A stretch of 64,000 nt of DNA, taken from assembly GCA_013397455.1 (NCBI GenBank), contig VYZB01000339.1, forward strand, positions 428,205 to 492,204, written 5' to 3'. Below, piece by piece: positions 1 through 10,600 of the stretch. The translations under genes were made by a program, and so were the position numbers. Source of the stretch: Crotophaga sulcirostris. Its lineage: Eukaryota; Chordata; Aves; Cuculiformes; Crotophagidae. How positions within the stretch are numbered: position 1 is the first letter of the stretch; the number at the start of each line of letters is the position of its first letter. The notes beneath the pieces are model-generated. The model had not been told where the DNA came from and did not search any database. It worked only from the letters and a program-made list of their open reading frames with translations.

Positions 1-2338
1 TCTAAACACTCATCTGCATTTTAGCATAATAATTTAACCCTCCCTGACACTGCTATAAGGAAATGTTGTCTTTTTAAAGGGTAGCATTTAAAATCTAAAA
101 TTTTTAGTAGCTTAAAACCAGTATTTGGTACCGCAATTAAGTCTGTGTTAAGATCTGCACTTGCAACACCTGTTGTATGTTTTAGTAATTAAACATATTC
201 CTAAATCTGGTCTGGTAGATCAAGCAAAAGTCTGTACATATACATGCAAAACATGTATAAAATACCAGTTTACAATTACTTGTGCAGTGGAGTCTTTTTA
301 AGTATTCCCTTTTATTGTGTTTTCTTTATGAGTTCCAATAATCTGGTTCCAGCTAAATGAGCAGTCATTCTGGTATAAAAAGCCTGCTGATTTTTCCTAC
401 CTGTCCTCTTTGTATATGTGCAGATAGCAAGCATCTCCCTTAACTGTGGTAATGTTTAGAAAGCATATTGAATTTCAACACTGAAACCCAGAGCATGCCC
501 TTTTCCCCCTACTACATTTTTTATTCCCACTTCCATACAGAACATACTCCGCAGGCAGTAACTGACAGAGTTGTTGTCTTTGCAGTTTGATTCCTCTTAG
601 GGTGTTGTGTCCGTTGCTGCAGTGAACTGATGGATTTGGGAAAAGTGTCTCAAGAGTACAGATGCATTGCAGAAGACTTTGTGACCATACCTAGCTGAAC
701 CTGTCAACAAATGCTGTGGCAATCATCTAACTGAGTTACAGGGAACTTCAGTCACTCTCTGGCCTGCTTACATAGGTTTCCTTGCTATGTTAGCCATGAA
801 AGATGCTAACAGTGGAAAAGAGGTGCAGTATTAACTTGGGCTTGATGTACGGTGTGAACATAGCTCCTTGTAGTACCTTATTCCTCAGTACAGTGTGATA
901 CAGGAAATGGTCAATCATTGTATTACAGTGGTCCAAGGCAGGGGACTTGCAAACCTGTGTATTAGCAGAGATGCCTCTAAGGCACCCAACAGCAAATCCT
1001 AAAAAGAAGAATGTAATTTAGCACCTGTGTCAGGTAGCGGAGGGGAGGATAGTGCTTGACCCGAATTTGGATGAGATTCAGAGAGAAGTTCAAGGATCGA
1101 TGTTTTGGACTTAGGTGCCATTCTTGAAACCCTAGTCCATGCATAGGTCTGTCATAGGTTTGCATCTTTATATACAGCGTGTTTTTTCTTCAATATGTTT
1201 GCTAGCATCCTTCAGAAGACAACACAGGGATGACAGGCCTTAATACACATGCATCACTAATACCTACCTTCTGAAAGCAAGCAGGCCTGAGATTGCTGAA
1301 ATAGGGATGAACACAGACAAGAGAGGATGTAGAGGGCATAGCAGAAAGAAAGTGTAGAGGAAAAACATTCAGCAACCTGATCAGGGCACCACAGCTCAAA
1401 ACTAAAGCTGAACGCTTCATCTCCAGCGTCACGACATAACTAAGCTCTTTAGAGCATTGGAAGATCCAGTTACTTTGTCTCACATCTCTGATTCCTTCCT
1501 GCTTTCATCAAAGCCATTGGTTCATATTGTCAGAAAAAATATCTTTCAGTGCACCATGCTCGAAGCCAGCTTTTCCCTCTTGTAGATGTACAGCTAAATA
1601 ATTTTCTGGCACAGAACACCTGAGCACACCTGGTACCTGATGCGTTTGGCTGGGAAAATTCACCTGAGAGATAAGGGATAGAAATACATGGGTGGGGACA
1701 TGCACAGCAGGGATATTTGGGAATACTTTATCTATAATTGAGCTCTATTTCACATTCTTGGTGTTTATTTATGGTCTGTGTCTGTCTGTGTAATATATCA
1801 TCATCTACCTTTTGATATAATTAAACTTTGGTATCCCTGCAGCTGAAAAGTTCTTCAAGAGAAAACAATAGACTTGGAGGGGTTTGATTTATTACATAAT
1901 CCTCCCTTACTCTCCAGCTCTGTAAAATGTTTTGTGATACTGTTTTGTGGTTTTCTCAAAACTAAAACTACATAAGACTGTTTCTAAAAGCACCATCAGT
2001 ACCTCCTGGAAATTATATTTCAAAGGCTTCTGTGCTCATTCGCACTCACATGTGCTCTACTAGTCTTCCATGGCACTATATTTCCCAAGCCAGCTTGAAT
2101 GTGTTTGCATTGTAATTTTTGAAGGAGGAGGTGTGGTAGAAGAAATACCCTCCATCTTGCAAGACTGATCTACACACACGCACATGGACACAAAAAACAC
2201 CCAAATCCAAACAAAGGAACATGAAGCAGCCATGATAGAAATCCCAAACAGTAAATCTTTGGCAGCATTTCAGCATGTTGAACATGCTTAAAATTTTCCA
2301 TGTATAAAAAACATTTGTAAATAGTTATTGTATTTCAG
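1..2338. other. Non-coding AT-rich flank, nothing recognised
   Basis: I see no repeat family, RNA gene or convincing exon here. The open frames on the - strand (977-1165, 1202-1483, 1508-1705, 2076-2285) are short, lack recognisable domains and have no matching splice-site pairs, so they are treated as chance. The block runs directly into the splice acceptor of the candidate exon at 2339 and would be its upstream intron if that exon is real. Confidence 0.5.
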
Positions 2339-2446
2339 TGTAATTCTAAGAATCTGGTGAGATATACAGCAGACAAAAATATTGGCATCAAAGGAGAACT
2401 TACCATGAAATTTGTTGAAGATGCTGAGTTACAGTGGAGAACAGAG
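2339..2446 (+). CDS. Candidate internal coding exon, gene not recognised
   Basis: A 108-bp segment follows a plausible acceptor (tattgtatttcag, AG at 2337-2338) and precedes a good donor (acagag|gtaaaa, GT at 2447-2448). Only the frame starting at its first base is open. It encodes 36 residues with a globular, charge-rich composition, including the stretch KGELTMKFVEDAELQW. The other two frames stop within the first few codons. If real, it is a symmetrical phase 0-0 internal exon, so skipping it would keep the reading frame. I do not recognise the protein family and no neighbouring exon can be joined to it with confidence inside the window, which would imply long flanking introns. A 36-codon open stretch between splice-like signals can arise by chance in 64 kb, so this is a candidate only. 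What is seen: the splice signals and open frame. What is inferred: coding status. Confidence 0.33.
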
Positions 2447-5400
2447 GTAAAATAAGTTAAAATTATTCTGTTGGGTTGCATATTGCAATAACTATTGAAT
2501 TGCCTTAGTTTTAATGTTTATTTAAAAACAAATTTGTTTGTGTATGGATAGTGATCTCTTCAAATTTAAAGTTTAAAAGGACCACTCTATGTTTTAATTT
2601 ATAAAAAGAAAGAATGAAAGACAATTTTTTTTTAAATTTTTAATGGATTAGGAAAAGTTAGCAAAGAACGCGTTAAATTCAAGAATGGGCATTAAAGACT
2701 TGGGAAGTGACATTTACCATGCTTTAGTGCAGGCAAAGTTGTTCAACACTTCATAATCTTGCTGATTGCTTTTGTGAAATTCTTCTGGGGAAACAATTAA
2801 TTAGTATAATTTCACCTTCTGTATGACTTATCACATAATACCCTTACCGTATTGAAAACAATTCACAGAGGTGGGATGGATTTCTGTACGAGGAAGCAGT
2901 CAACAACTTCATCTTACTTGCATGAAAATAATTCTGTTCTGTACTCAATACAGTTGCAAGCAATTTATTTTATTAAAGTAAACTATAATTAGCTTGCAAA
3001 TAAGTAAAAATTATATAAAGTTCACAGTAGGTCTTCTGAAACATGAAATTAAACTACCCCCTTGAAGTAACATCTGAGCACACAATTCATAACTCAGCTC
3101 CAAGTACCTTTCTTAGGAGAATAACTGTGACTCCATTCTATGGTGAGGAGAAAATGTATCCTATAAATGCTGTTCTATAAATGCTTAAGATATCTTATTT
3201 CTCCATAGTCAACCTGGTCGACATGCAAAACAGTCAGTTTTTCCGTTTTCCCAATATGGCCACTCTCTTGGTAATCTAATTAAGCAAACAGCAAGACTAA
3301 GAGTTGGAAACAGTCATTGTTTCCCTCTAGCAGATTTCAAGATTATTATTTTTAGTTGAAAAAATGAATATTTAAATTAAATTCACTATCCAGAAAACAC
3401 TGAAATGATAATCAAAATTTTCTTCATTGTTTTTGTTCATCAGAAACTGTGGATTTGTGAAAATAATTATTTTGGAAAGAAGTTTTTCGCATAGAAGTGG
3501 TTTTTTTTTTGAAAAGTGAATTTCTGTCAAGGACTTCTATCAAACAGTTTTTTCTTTCAATAACATGTTAGCTGTAAGTGACCCTTAACAAAACACACCA
3601 GAGTAAAGGAACTCAAGAGACTGGTGTCTTGGTACAATGGATGTTGCCTTCTCATTATGGATGATTTCAGTTTATATATTTGATAGCCTATTTAAGCTAA
3701 TTCATTGGAATCTTTTGTAATGTCTTTCACTATAAAATACTGATTATTATTATCACTATCATAATGTCTAGAATAAAATGTGTTTTATTTTCAGTGTTTA
3801 AAAACTCACCAAAGAGAGCATCCTGGGGACCAAAGGCCACCGGCTGTGATGGTTCTGTCAGGATTTTGTCCAGACAAGGATGCTCTCATTAGTAAGTGAC
3901 AAACTACACCCTTTGGATGACCTTGGTCACCATGAATAAAATGATCTCTGGAATAATGAGCATGAAATACATAAAGACAAATTAAGCTCAACATGTTTGC
4001 AGCAACATCATTTCATATGTAGGGAAATAAAGCAATTGGAAATGTGAGGGACGCTGTGAATAGAAGACACCAGCTTTATCACCCATAAATCCTTTAGAGT
4101 GTTTGCCTATGACCATGCAAAACAGCAGCCTAAATGTGAGGTCATGGATGAGCACTACTCTGCACAAAGCTGAAGTAAGTTTGTACAATAACAATCAATT
4201 CCCAGTTTTAACTCCATGATTATTACCTTGAAAATCTCATCTGCTTAAGTCAAAGTCTTTAAACACACTAAGGAGAAAAGAAAATGTATGTTGTTCCATG
4301 AACTGTATCTTCATCTACTAATTCCTGCTGGGAATACCTTTCTGTATTGTCAGATTATGTTGCCAAGAAAAAAAAAATCTTTTAAACCTTTTTTACCTGA
4401 CTTAATTTTCTCCTCAGTTATTGCCTTATAAATCAGGATTTACTATTAGGCATCTAATCTACAGAAACGTTAGAAATATGAGCCAGGCTTTAAAATGCAT
4501 TTCTGACAGAGCCTTTAGAAAGGCAGTCAGGAGCAGTTATTCAAGCGAGAAGATTTTTGCTCAGACTTTCCCCTCGTTTGCCACTGCAGAGGTCTTTATC
4601 ATCAGCCACTGGCTGTGCAGGCCACCACAGCCCCCACCTCAGCTGTTCCAGATAGCACATTTCCAGTGTTTTCCTAACAAGTTTACTCCTCATGTGACCA
4701 TTCTGACGTTTTCCTCTCTTTAATCACTCATTCTGCATTGTTTTTGTCTTCACTAGCTTTACTCTTTTCCACCTGCATTAGCTATAAGCCTTTTTTTTTT
4801 GCTTTAAGCTTCAATTGGCAGTAAGTCATATATACATGTCATATACACATGTGTACATACTCAAATATCATGCAAATATCCCTGACCAAGCTATACAGTC
4901 AATATAAAATAATTCAGATGAGTAAATTTAATTTATAGGTTAAATCACAATTTTTCTAAGGAAATCTGAAATATTCATAAACCTGGTGGGAAAAAAAAAA
5001 GGTATATAAAAAAAGTAGGAGGTACTGGTCCAATGATTTGTTTATTTTCTATGAATATTTATTTTCTATTAATATAGTAATCTCATATTGAAATTAGTAA
5101 GTCTACCACTGTGTAATTAATATGTGAATTAGATAAAAAGGCACAGTTCAAATCTCATTTAATCTTTAGTATAATTAACGTATTATTTTTACAAGATTTT
5201 TATGTACTATGTTTACATTCTGTCCACACAGATACTAAAAGTACAAGTCAGAATTTAAAAGTTAAAGTTAATTGCCAATGATTAATGAAATGGGCATTGT
5301 AATTAATATTCAGTTCTGTCCTGCTGTATTTCTTCCCAGATTTCTAACCAGTGAAACCCAATCTAAGTTCAGGTACCTTTCCTAAACTTAAAAAAGGCAA

Positions 5401-6953
5401 TTGACTAAAAAGAAATTAAGCAGCTGCTCCCCACTGAACAGTAATGAGCACATTAAAAATTGAGCTAAGCAATACTCCATTCCTGATATAAATATCAGTC
5501 ATCTTCATCTCAATTTCTTCCCCAAAACCCGCTAAACAATCAGGCCTCACTGCAAACAGGGACCTGAAATCCCATCAAACTAAAATGCAAGGAAAAATTC
5601 AAACATAAAGTTTAATAAATGAAAAGGCAACATGAAAACATGCTTTTCTTTCCAAAGGACAACAAGACAAGGAAACCATGTGGTACAATGACACTTAGTT
5701 CTGATTCTTTTCTTTAATAAATCTACCTAAAAGATGATCTGGGTTTTGCCTTCCCAGGGACATCAAAGTAGATCTAAGCATCAGTGACCAAGGGACGCTG
5801 TCACTGATGTGACATGGCGTCACTGGTGACCCACTGTGCTGTCCAATTTGTTTCACATCACCCAGGGATGCTGGATCTGGCAGAGCCAGGACAGAAGCCT
5901 CAGTGGTACCCACTCTGCCATGTCTTTGTTGACCACAGCCTTTGCGTCCTTAGCAAATTCACATGTCCCCTCCTCCTCCTTCCAGCCTCCTTGGCTGGCA
6001 ACCACTGTGCCCTCACTCAGCCCTCACTGCCCCCTCTGAGCTGATCTCTGACAACACGTCATAGCGCTGTCATCATTTCATTCTACCAGTGCTGCAGACG
6101 ACATGCAAACTCTCACCTTGTGCTGTTGCATGTTATTTCCACTAAGAGATTCTAATTATTTTTTGGAAACATTGTGAAACATTGTGAAATATTTCCCTCA
6201 ATTTAGCTATTTCATAATTGTGGCTGTAACCCTTTGGCCTCTGTACTCAGAGCCTGTCGTTCTTTAAAATGGAGAAGAGACCTTAAGTTCTTCATATGAC
6301 GTTTGGTTTCCTTGATGGCACATTTTTTTCCTCGGTTTTCACGGCTGTCTCCAGTGTCCTGGGCTATGCACTGATGTCTGTTATACACCATTTCTCTTAA
6401 TTAACCACTCCATATACACCAAAATTGTCCAAATGCTGCTATTAAAAGAGAGTCTGTTGGTGCTAATTTTATGCTAATTATACTCAGGTATCTTCCAGGG
6501 GATTATCACCATTTGGGGACTTGATTATTGCTCTTCCTTGGATAAGGGGTTTATGTTAAGTACCATGGTGGCTTTATTGATATCCTAAAAAACTATCTGC
6601 CAAAGAGAAAATGTTACACTAGTGTCAAGTAATAGCAATATAAAAAAATAAAATAGCTAATGAAATAAAGTTTTCTTGTGTCAATTTCCTTACAAATCAT
6701 TTCACCCAGTTTTATCCCTTCTAAAATTAAAAGCATTGTTACTGATAGCACTTAGGAGGTTTGCATCATATCTATTTCAAATATACAGAAGAGGTTTTTA
6801 CCACAAACAAAATAAGTGAATTGTAAAAGATTTCTTTCAATTTACTTCTAAAATCTTCATGGATCATACCATAAAGGACACCTTGTTCTGTAAAGTTCAT
6901 GTGGACTATTTGTGAGATTAGCATCTTTCTGAAAGCTTCTCACTTCTGATGGT
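2447..6953. other. Presumed intron or intergenic DNA
   Basis: AT-rich single-copy-looking sequence. The only structured items are a 94-nt hairpin at 3804-3897 and a cluster of alternating GTCAC/GTGAC motifs at 5800-5830, both described separately. The 100-codon frame at 4421-4723 has no recognisable domain and no convincing splice context. T-rich homopolymer runs occur near 4790 and purine runs near 4990. Confidence 0.5.
3804..3897 (-). other. Long imperfect hairpin (miRNA-precursor-like or MITE)
   Basis: Two 21-nt arms (3804-3824 and 3877-3897) are near-perfect inverted repeats. The inner 11 bp (gagagcatcct / aggatgctctc) pair exactly. The outer 9 bp differ at two positions, and both differences would be G-U wobbles in a transcript from the - strand but A-C mismatches on the + strand. 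Inside the loop, ggac (3827-3830) can pair with gtcc (3868-3871), extending the fold and leaving a terminal loop of about 30 nt. Total length and shape resemble a pre-miRNA. An equally plausible reading is a small decayed inverted-repeat transposon, although no target-site duplication is evident beside it. I do not recognise a known mature miRNA in either arm. Confidence 0.4.
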
Positions 6954-7030
6954 TTCACAGTTTCACAGTATAACCAGGTTGGAAGAGACCTCTGAGATCA
7001 TCAAGTCCAACCTATAAGCCAACATTGAGG
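6954..7030 (-). mobile_element. CR1 LINE 3' tail fragment
   Basis: The + strand reads ggttggaagagacctctgag followed by atcatcaagtccaacct, which is the reverse complement of the well-known 3' end of avian CR1. It is preceded by two copies of a ttcacag-like unit, corresponding to the short tandem octamer that ends CR1. Homology fades after 'aacctataagccaacatt'. The copy is a heavily 5'-truncated, dead remnant, as is usual for CR1. Confidence 0.9.
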
Positions 7031-10000
7031 AAGAGTTAGCTGGCAGAGCATGCTGACTTTTTTGTCAAAATAGATCTTACAGGATTCCTAAATGGAGTTA
7101 AAGCTTTGTCTTTGTTATACAAGTCTGTTCTTTCCCTTGTGAAAGTTTCATACTTTCAGTAGTGCAGGCAAGGTAACAGCTTTTTTCAAACATGTCTTCT
7201 GTTATAGTCGTGTACTAGCTATCTCTTCCCTAGACCTTGTGTCTCTAGTATGCAGATGCAATTCTGACAAGTCAAAATTCTGTATATGATAGGTCCAGTA
7301 ACATTTTTTCTGTTAAATAATCAGCAGGTAAAGTACACAAATAGTTCTGTCAGTGGGTTTTCCATTTTGTGGTTAACTGTCAGGTTGAAGTCGTACTCCA
7401 TCCTTTTTAGTTTGAAATAAAGGTGCATACAACCAAGAACAGTACAGAGGAAGTCGACAAGAATGGTAAAAAAGAAGAAAGGTTTAGGTGCGGGAAAAGA
7501 TTAAACACTTGATTCTTCAGGCAGGATATGATGTTTGTGACAAAAATCGATGAAATTACATCAGACATGGTTGAAGCAAGGGCAGAATGGTTGTTCACTG
7601 TGTTGTGTAACACCTTAAAACAACAGATCTGAAGAGGGTTGAAGGAAATGCTCAGGATGCAGCTTCAAAATAAAAGGAGGTGTTTATCAACATAGGATGG
7701 TATCATAGTATTGAACTTATTGCTTCCAGGCATGTGGGAGATCTACGTTCATCCAAGTTCAAACAGCAACTAGGCAAATTCATGGAAAAAAAATCTTTGA
7801 GAGACTATTAAACAGTAATGTGTAACTTCTATTTCAGGAAGTCCTTCAAATAGATTTCTTGACATAGCATAAAAACCTGGGGGATGGACAACTGGGCTAC
7901 ATACAGGTCTTTTCAGTTAATCTGCACAGCTGTTCCTGTGGGAAGCACCACTGTGCTGTCCCAGTGGCAATGCAAAGTTTAAGAAAGTACACAAGAGCAG
8001 AACTACCTTTCACATATGGGCATGATTGAACACTCCTTGTGACCATCAGGGCACCACTGTCTTGGAATAACCACAGTCAGATGCCAAACATCAAAGTCAC
8101 AGAACAAATATCAACCACAAAAAAAGACTGCAATAAACTCTTTTGCTGTGCAGCATCAATGTTTAAACAGGACAGGTATGGAGCTAAACTGTCAGGTAAT
8201 CTAGGGAGCTTCATAAACTGGAGATAAGCAATGGGCATTCTGTGACAGGTTATACACAGCTTGTGGGAAAAGACTGGTGGATATGGGCTTCCTTATACCA
8301 GAAAAAGAGATGATCCTTGGGAACGCAAGAATCTTCAAGCATCTGAAAAAACTAGTAGAGAAACATGGGTGAGCCCTACTTGCTCACGCTCAGAGGGAGT
8401 AGACATGATGATGAAATTGACTTTTCTGTGTAATAACATAAGGGTTGGCTGCAGGAGAGTAATTTCTATTTTGCACTTTCAGGAGGATTTCTGTAACTGT
8501 GAGGAAAATGGGGAGATATTTGTTCCTCCTTCAGTGTTTTCCTGCTCTGCTTCTTGCAAGAAAGTACCACTGGGAGACTGTGGATACAAGACATCTGCAA
8601 TCACTATGCAAACCCCTGCATTCCAGAGAATGATCTTTGTGAACTCAGCACCACTGCACGTGTATTCGGTCTGGATCCCTGGGTACAGCCATGGTCCTCC
8701 ATGTACCTCTGAACCAGGACCATTCCGGTGAAGACAGTAAATTAGCTGGCACTCTCAGTCTGTAAATCAAGATTGGGTCTGATTATAACCTGCAGAAGGT
8801 AGACAAATAATTCCTTCACAGGTAGCACCAGGGAAAGCTATACAGTCTGTATTTGGCTGACAGCTATATAATTGTAGAAGAAGTCCCTGTTTATTTTTAA
8901 AACCTATGAAAAGCCAGACTATTGTAACCTGAGTACTCAAGACTGAATGTTTTCCCAGTAGTTATTTAGCTTGATTAATGGAATAGAATCCTCTTTAATT
9001 TTGCTTGACACTCTATAAACTAATAATGAGACTCTTTTTGAATCACTAGATATTGAGTGATACAGAAAATTAGGATATTCACCATGGGACTAATAATTCT
9101 TTCATTTAGGTAAACATGACCAATATCTGATTTTCCAGGGGGAAGTCAGTATTCTGCTCAGGAGAAATGAACTCATAATGGAAGACAAGGTTACAAACAT
9201 GGACAAGGGAAGAGAATCTCTCTTCAGATACGGAAACTTTGCCTTTTGAAAGAACATGACTACACACAACAATGTATAATATCAAGGTGATAAATGCGAG
9301 GGATAAGGAAGAACTGTTTGTATAAATAGGACAAACTACACAGCAATTTTATGATACTAATTTTCAACAATATGCTAAGAACATTAGTGAATTAGAATTA
9401 ATGAATTAGAATTGTCCATGTTGGGAGTCAGAAAAATACTTTTATTATAGGTGATTTTTGGGCAATTAGATAAACATTTCTATGGACTTCTATCCTTAAG
9501 GACCTAAAAGGGGAAAAAGACCTAGTACAGAGGCAAAAATGTGTTTTGAGAGAGTAACTTTGACAGCAGTGAGGTATTTACATCAGCAGTGCCAAGGACT
9601 ACATCTGAACTTGTTTCCCAGGGAGACAGGATGTTTTCCAAGAAGAATATCATCACACCTTGAAATAGCAATAGACTTCCCTTGCAGAGTAGGAAAGAAC
9701 AGCCAAGAACAGCTTGATCTTTATGGCGACTGTTAGGTGGTAGGGCTGTAGTTATTTACCTACTTGCTTTTAGTTGTGTAACGAAAGCATGGTCCCTCGT
9801 TTGTAGAACTTTGCATAGCCCTCAAATCACAGATATGTAACATCTGTTTGCCTTCAGACTTCAGATATAAACTCCAGCAATTCTGGTGATAAAAGTGATT
9901 TTGGTTTTACAGCTGTTCTTTAAGGACCCAGCCTTCCTTGCTGACAGCAGAGAAAGCATCGAATACTTGTTCATGTGACTTCTGAAGGCAACAGAGACTT

Positions 10001-10514
10001 TGCAGCTCTCCTTTAATGTAGTGCCTGTAAAATGAGGGACAGCACAAAAGCAGATAGCACTCAGAGTAAGCTGAATGGAGCAGAGCATAGTATGGTACAT
10101 CTTTATTTAGCCTTGGCAAGATTAATATCTGAAACTCCAAGGAGTTATAACTGGGTCTAGCCAAATTAATTGTCCTTTATGTATGTGTATATCAAATAAC
10201 GAGTTGCAATATGAGTAACATACAGTGAACTGCATTCCCTTCAAACTGTGTATAAAATGGGGCAGGGTAGATGCTATGAATTACATCAGTGTCTTCAGCT
10301 TCCCCCAGTCTTACCAAGTGTGAAGACATAGGACTGCGTAGAAAAAAAAGAGAAGGGCAGTGTTATCCTAAAAAAATTGTGGACCTAAAAAGAAACAGGG
10401 GCTCTGGGGCAAGGTACGTGGAGGCTACTCAGTCCCTCTTTTCCAGGACAGAATGTACTCTGTTCCTCCCTGAAAGAAATTTTTCTGACCTGGTTTAAAG
10501 ATTCCCAGGGTAGG
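7031..10514. other. Unannotated block with one long unassigned ORF
   Basis: No repeat family recognised. The longest open frame of the window lies here at 8261-8731 (156 codons, + strand). It has no recognisable domain, its cysteines and prolines are concentrated in the second half, and no promoter, ribosomal or splice context supports translation. The remaining frames (7407-7613, 8039-8227, 9539-9736, 9861-10164) look like chance. Confidence 0.45.
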
Positions 10515-10600
10515 CGATTTGGCATCTTCTGCAGGGAGCCTGTTTCAAGGTCTCACCTCCTTAACAGATAAAAAGCTTTTTCTAGTCTGTAACTCACTTC
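10515..10600 (-). mobile_element. Possible very old CR1 fragment
   Basis: The segment 'cttctgcagggagcctgttt' and the following 'ctcacctccttaacag..aaaaagctttttctagt' parallels the region of reverse-complemented CR1 that reads roughly 'gggcagcctgttcca..cctcaccaccctcacagtaaaaagctttttcct'. Divergence is high and the edges are unclear. The sequence up to about 10920 may belong to the same ancient insertion, but I cannot support that from sight. Confidence 0.35.
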
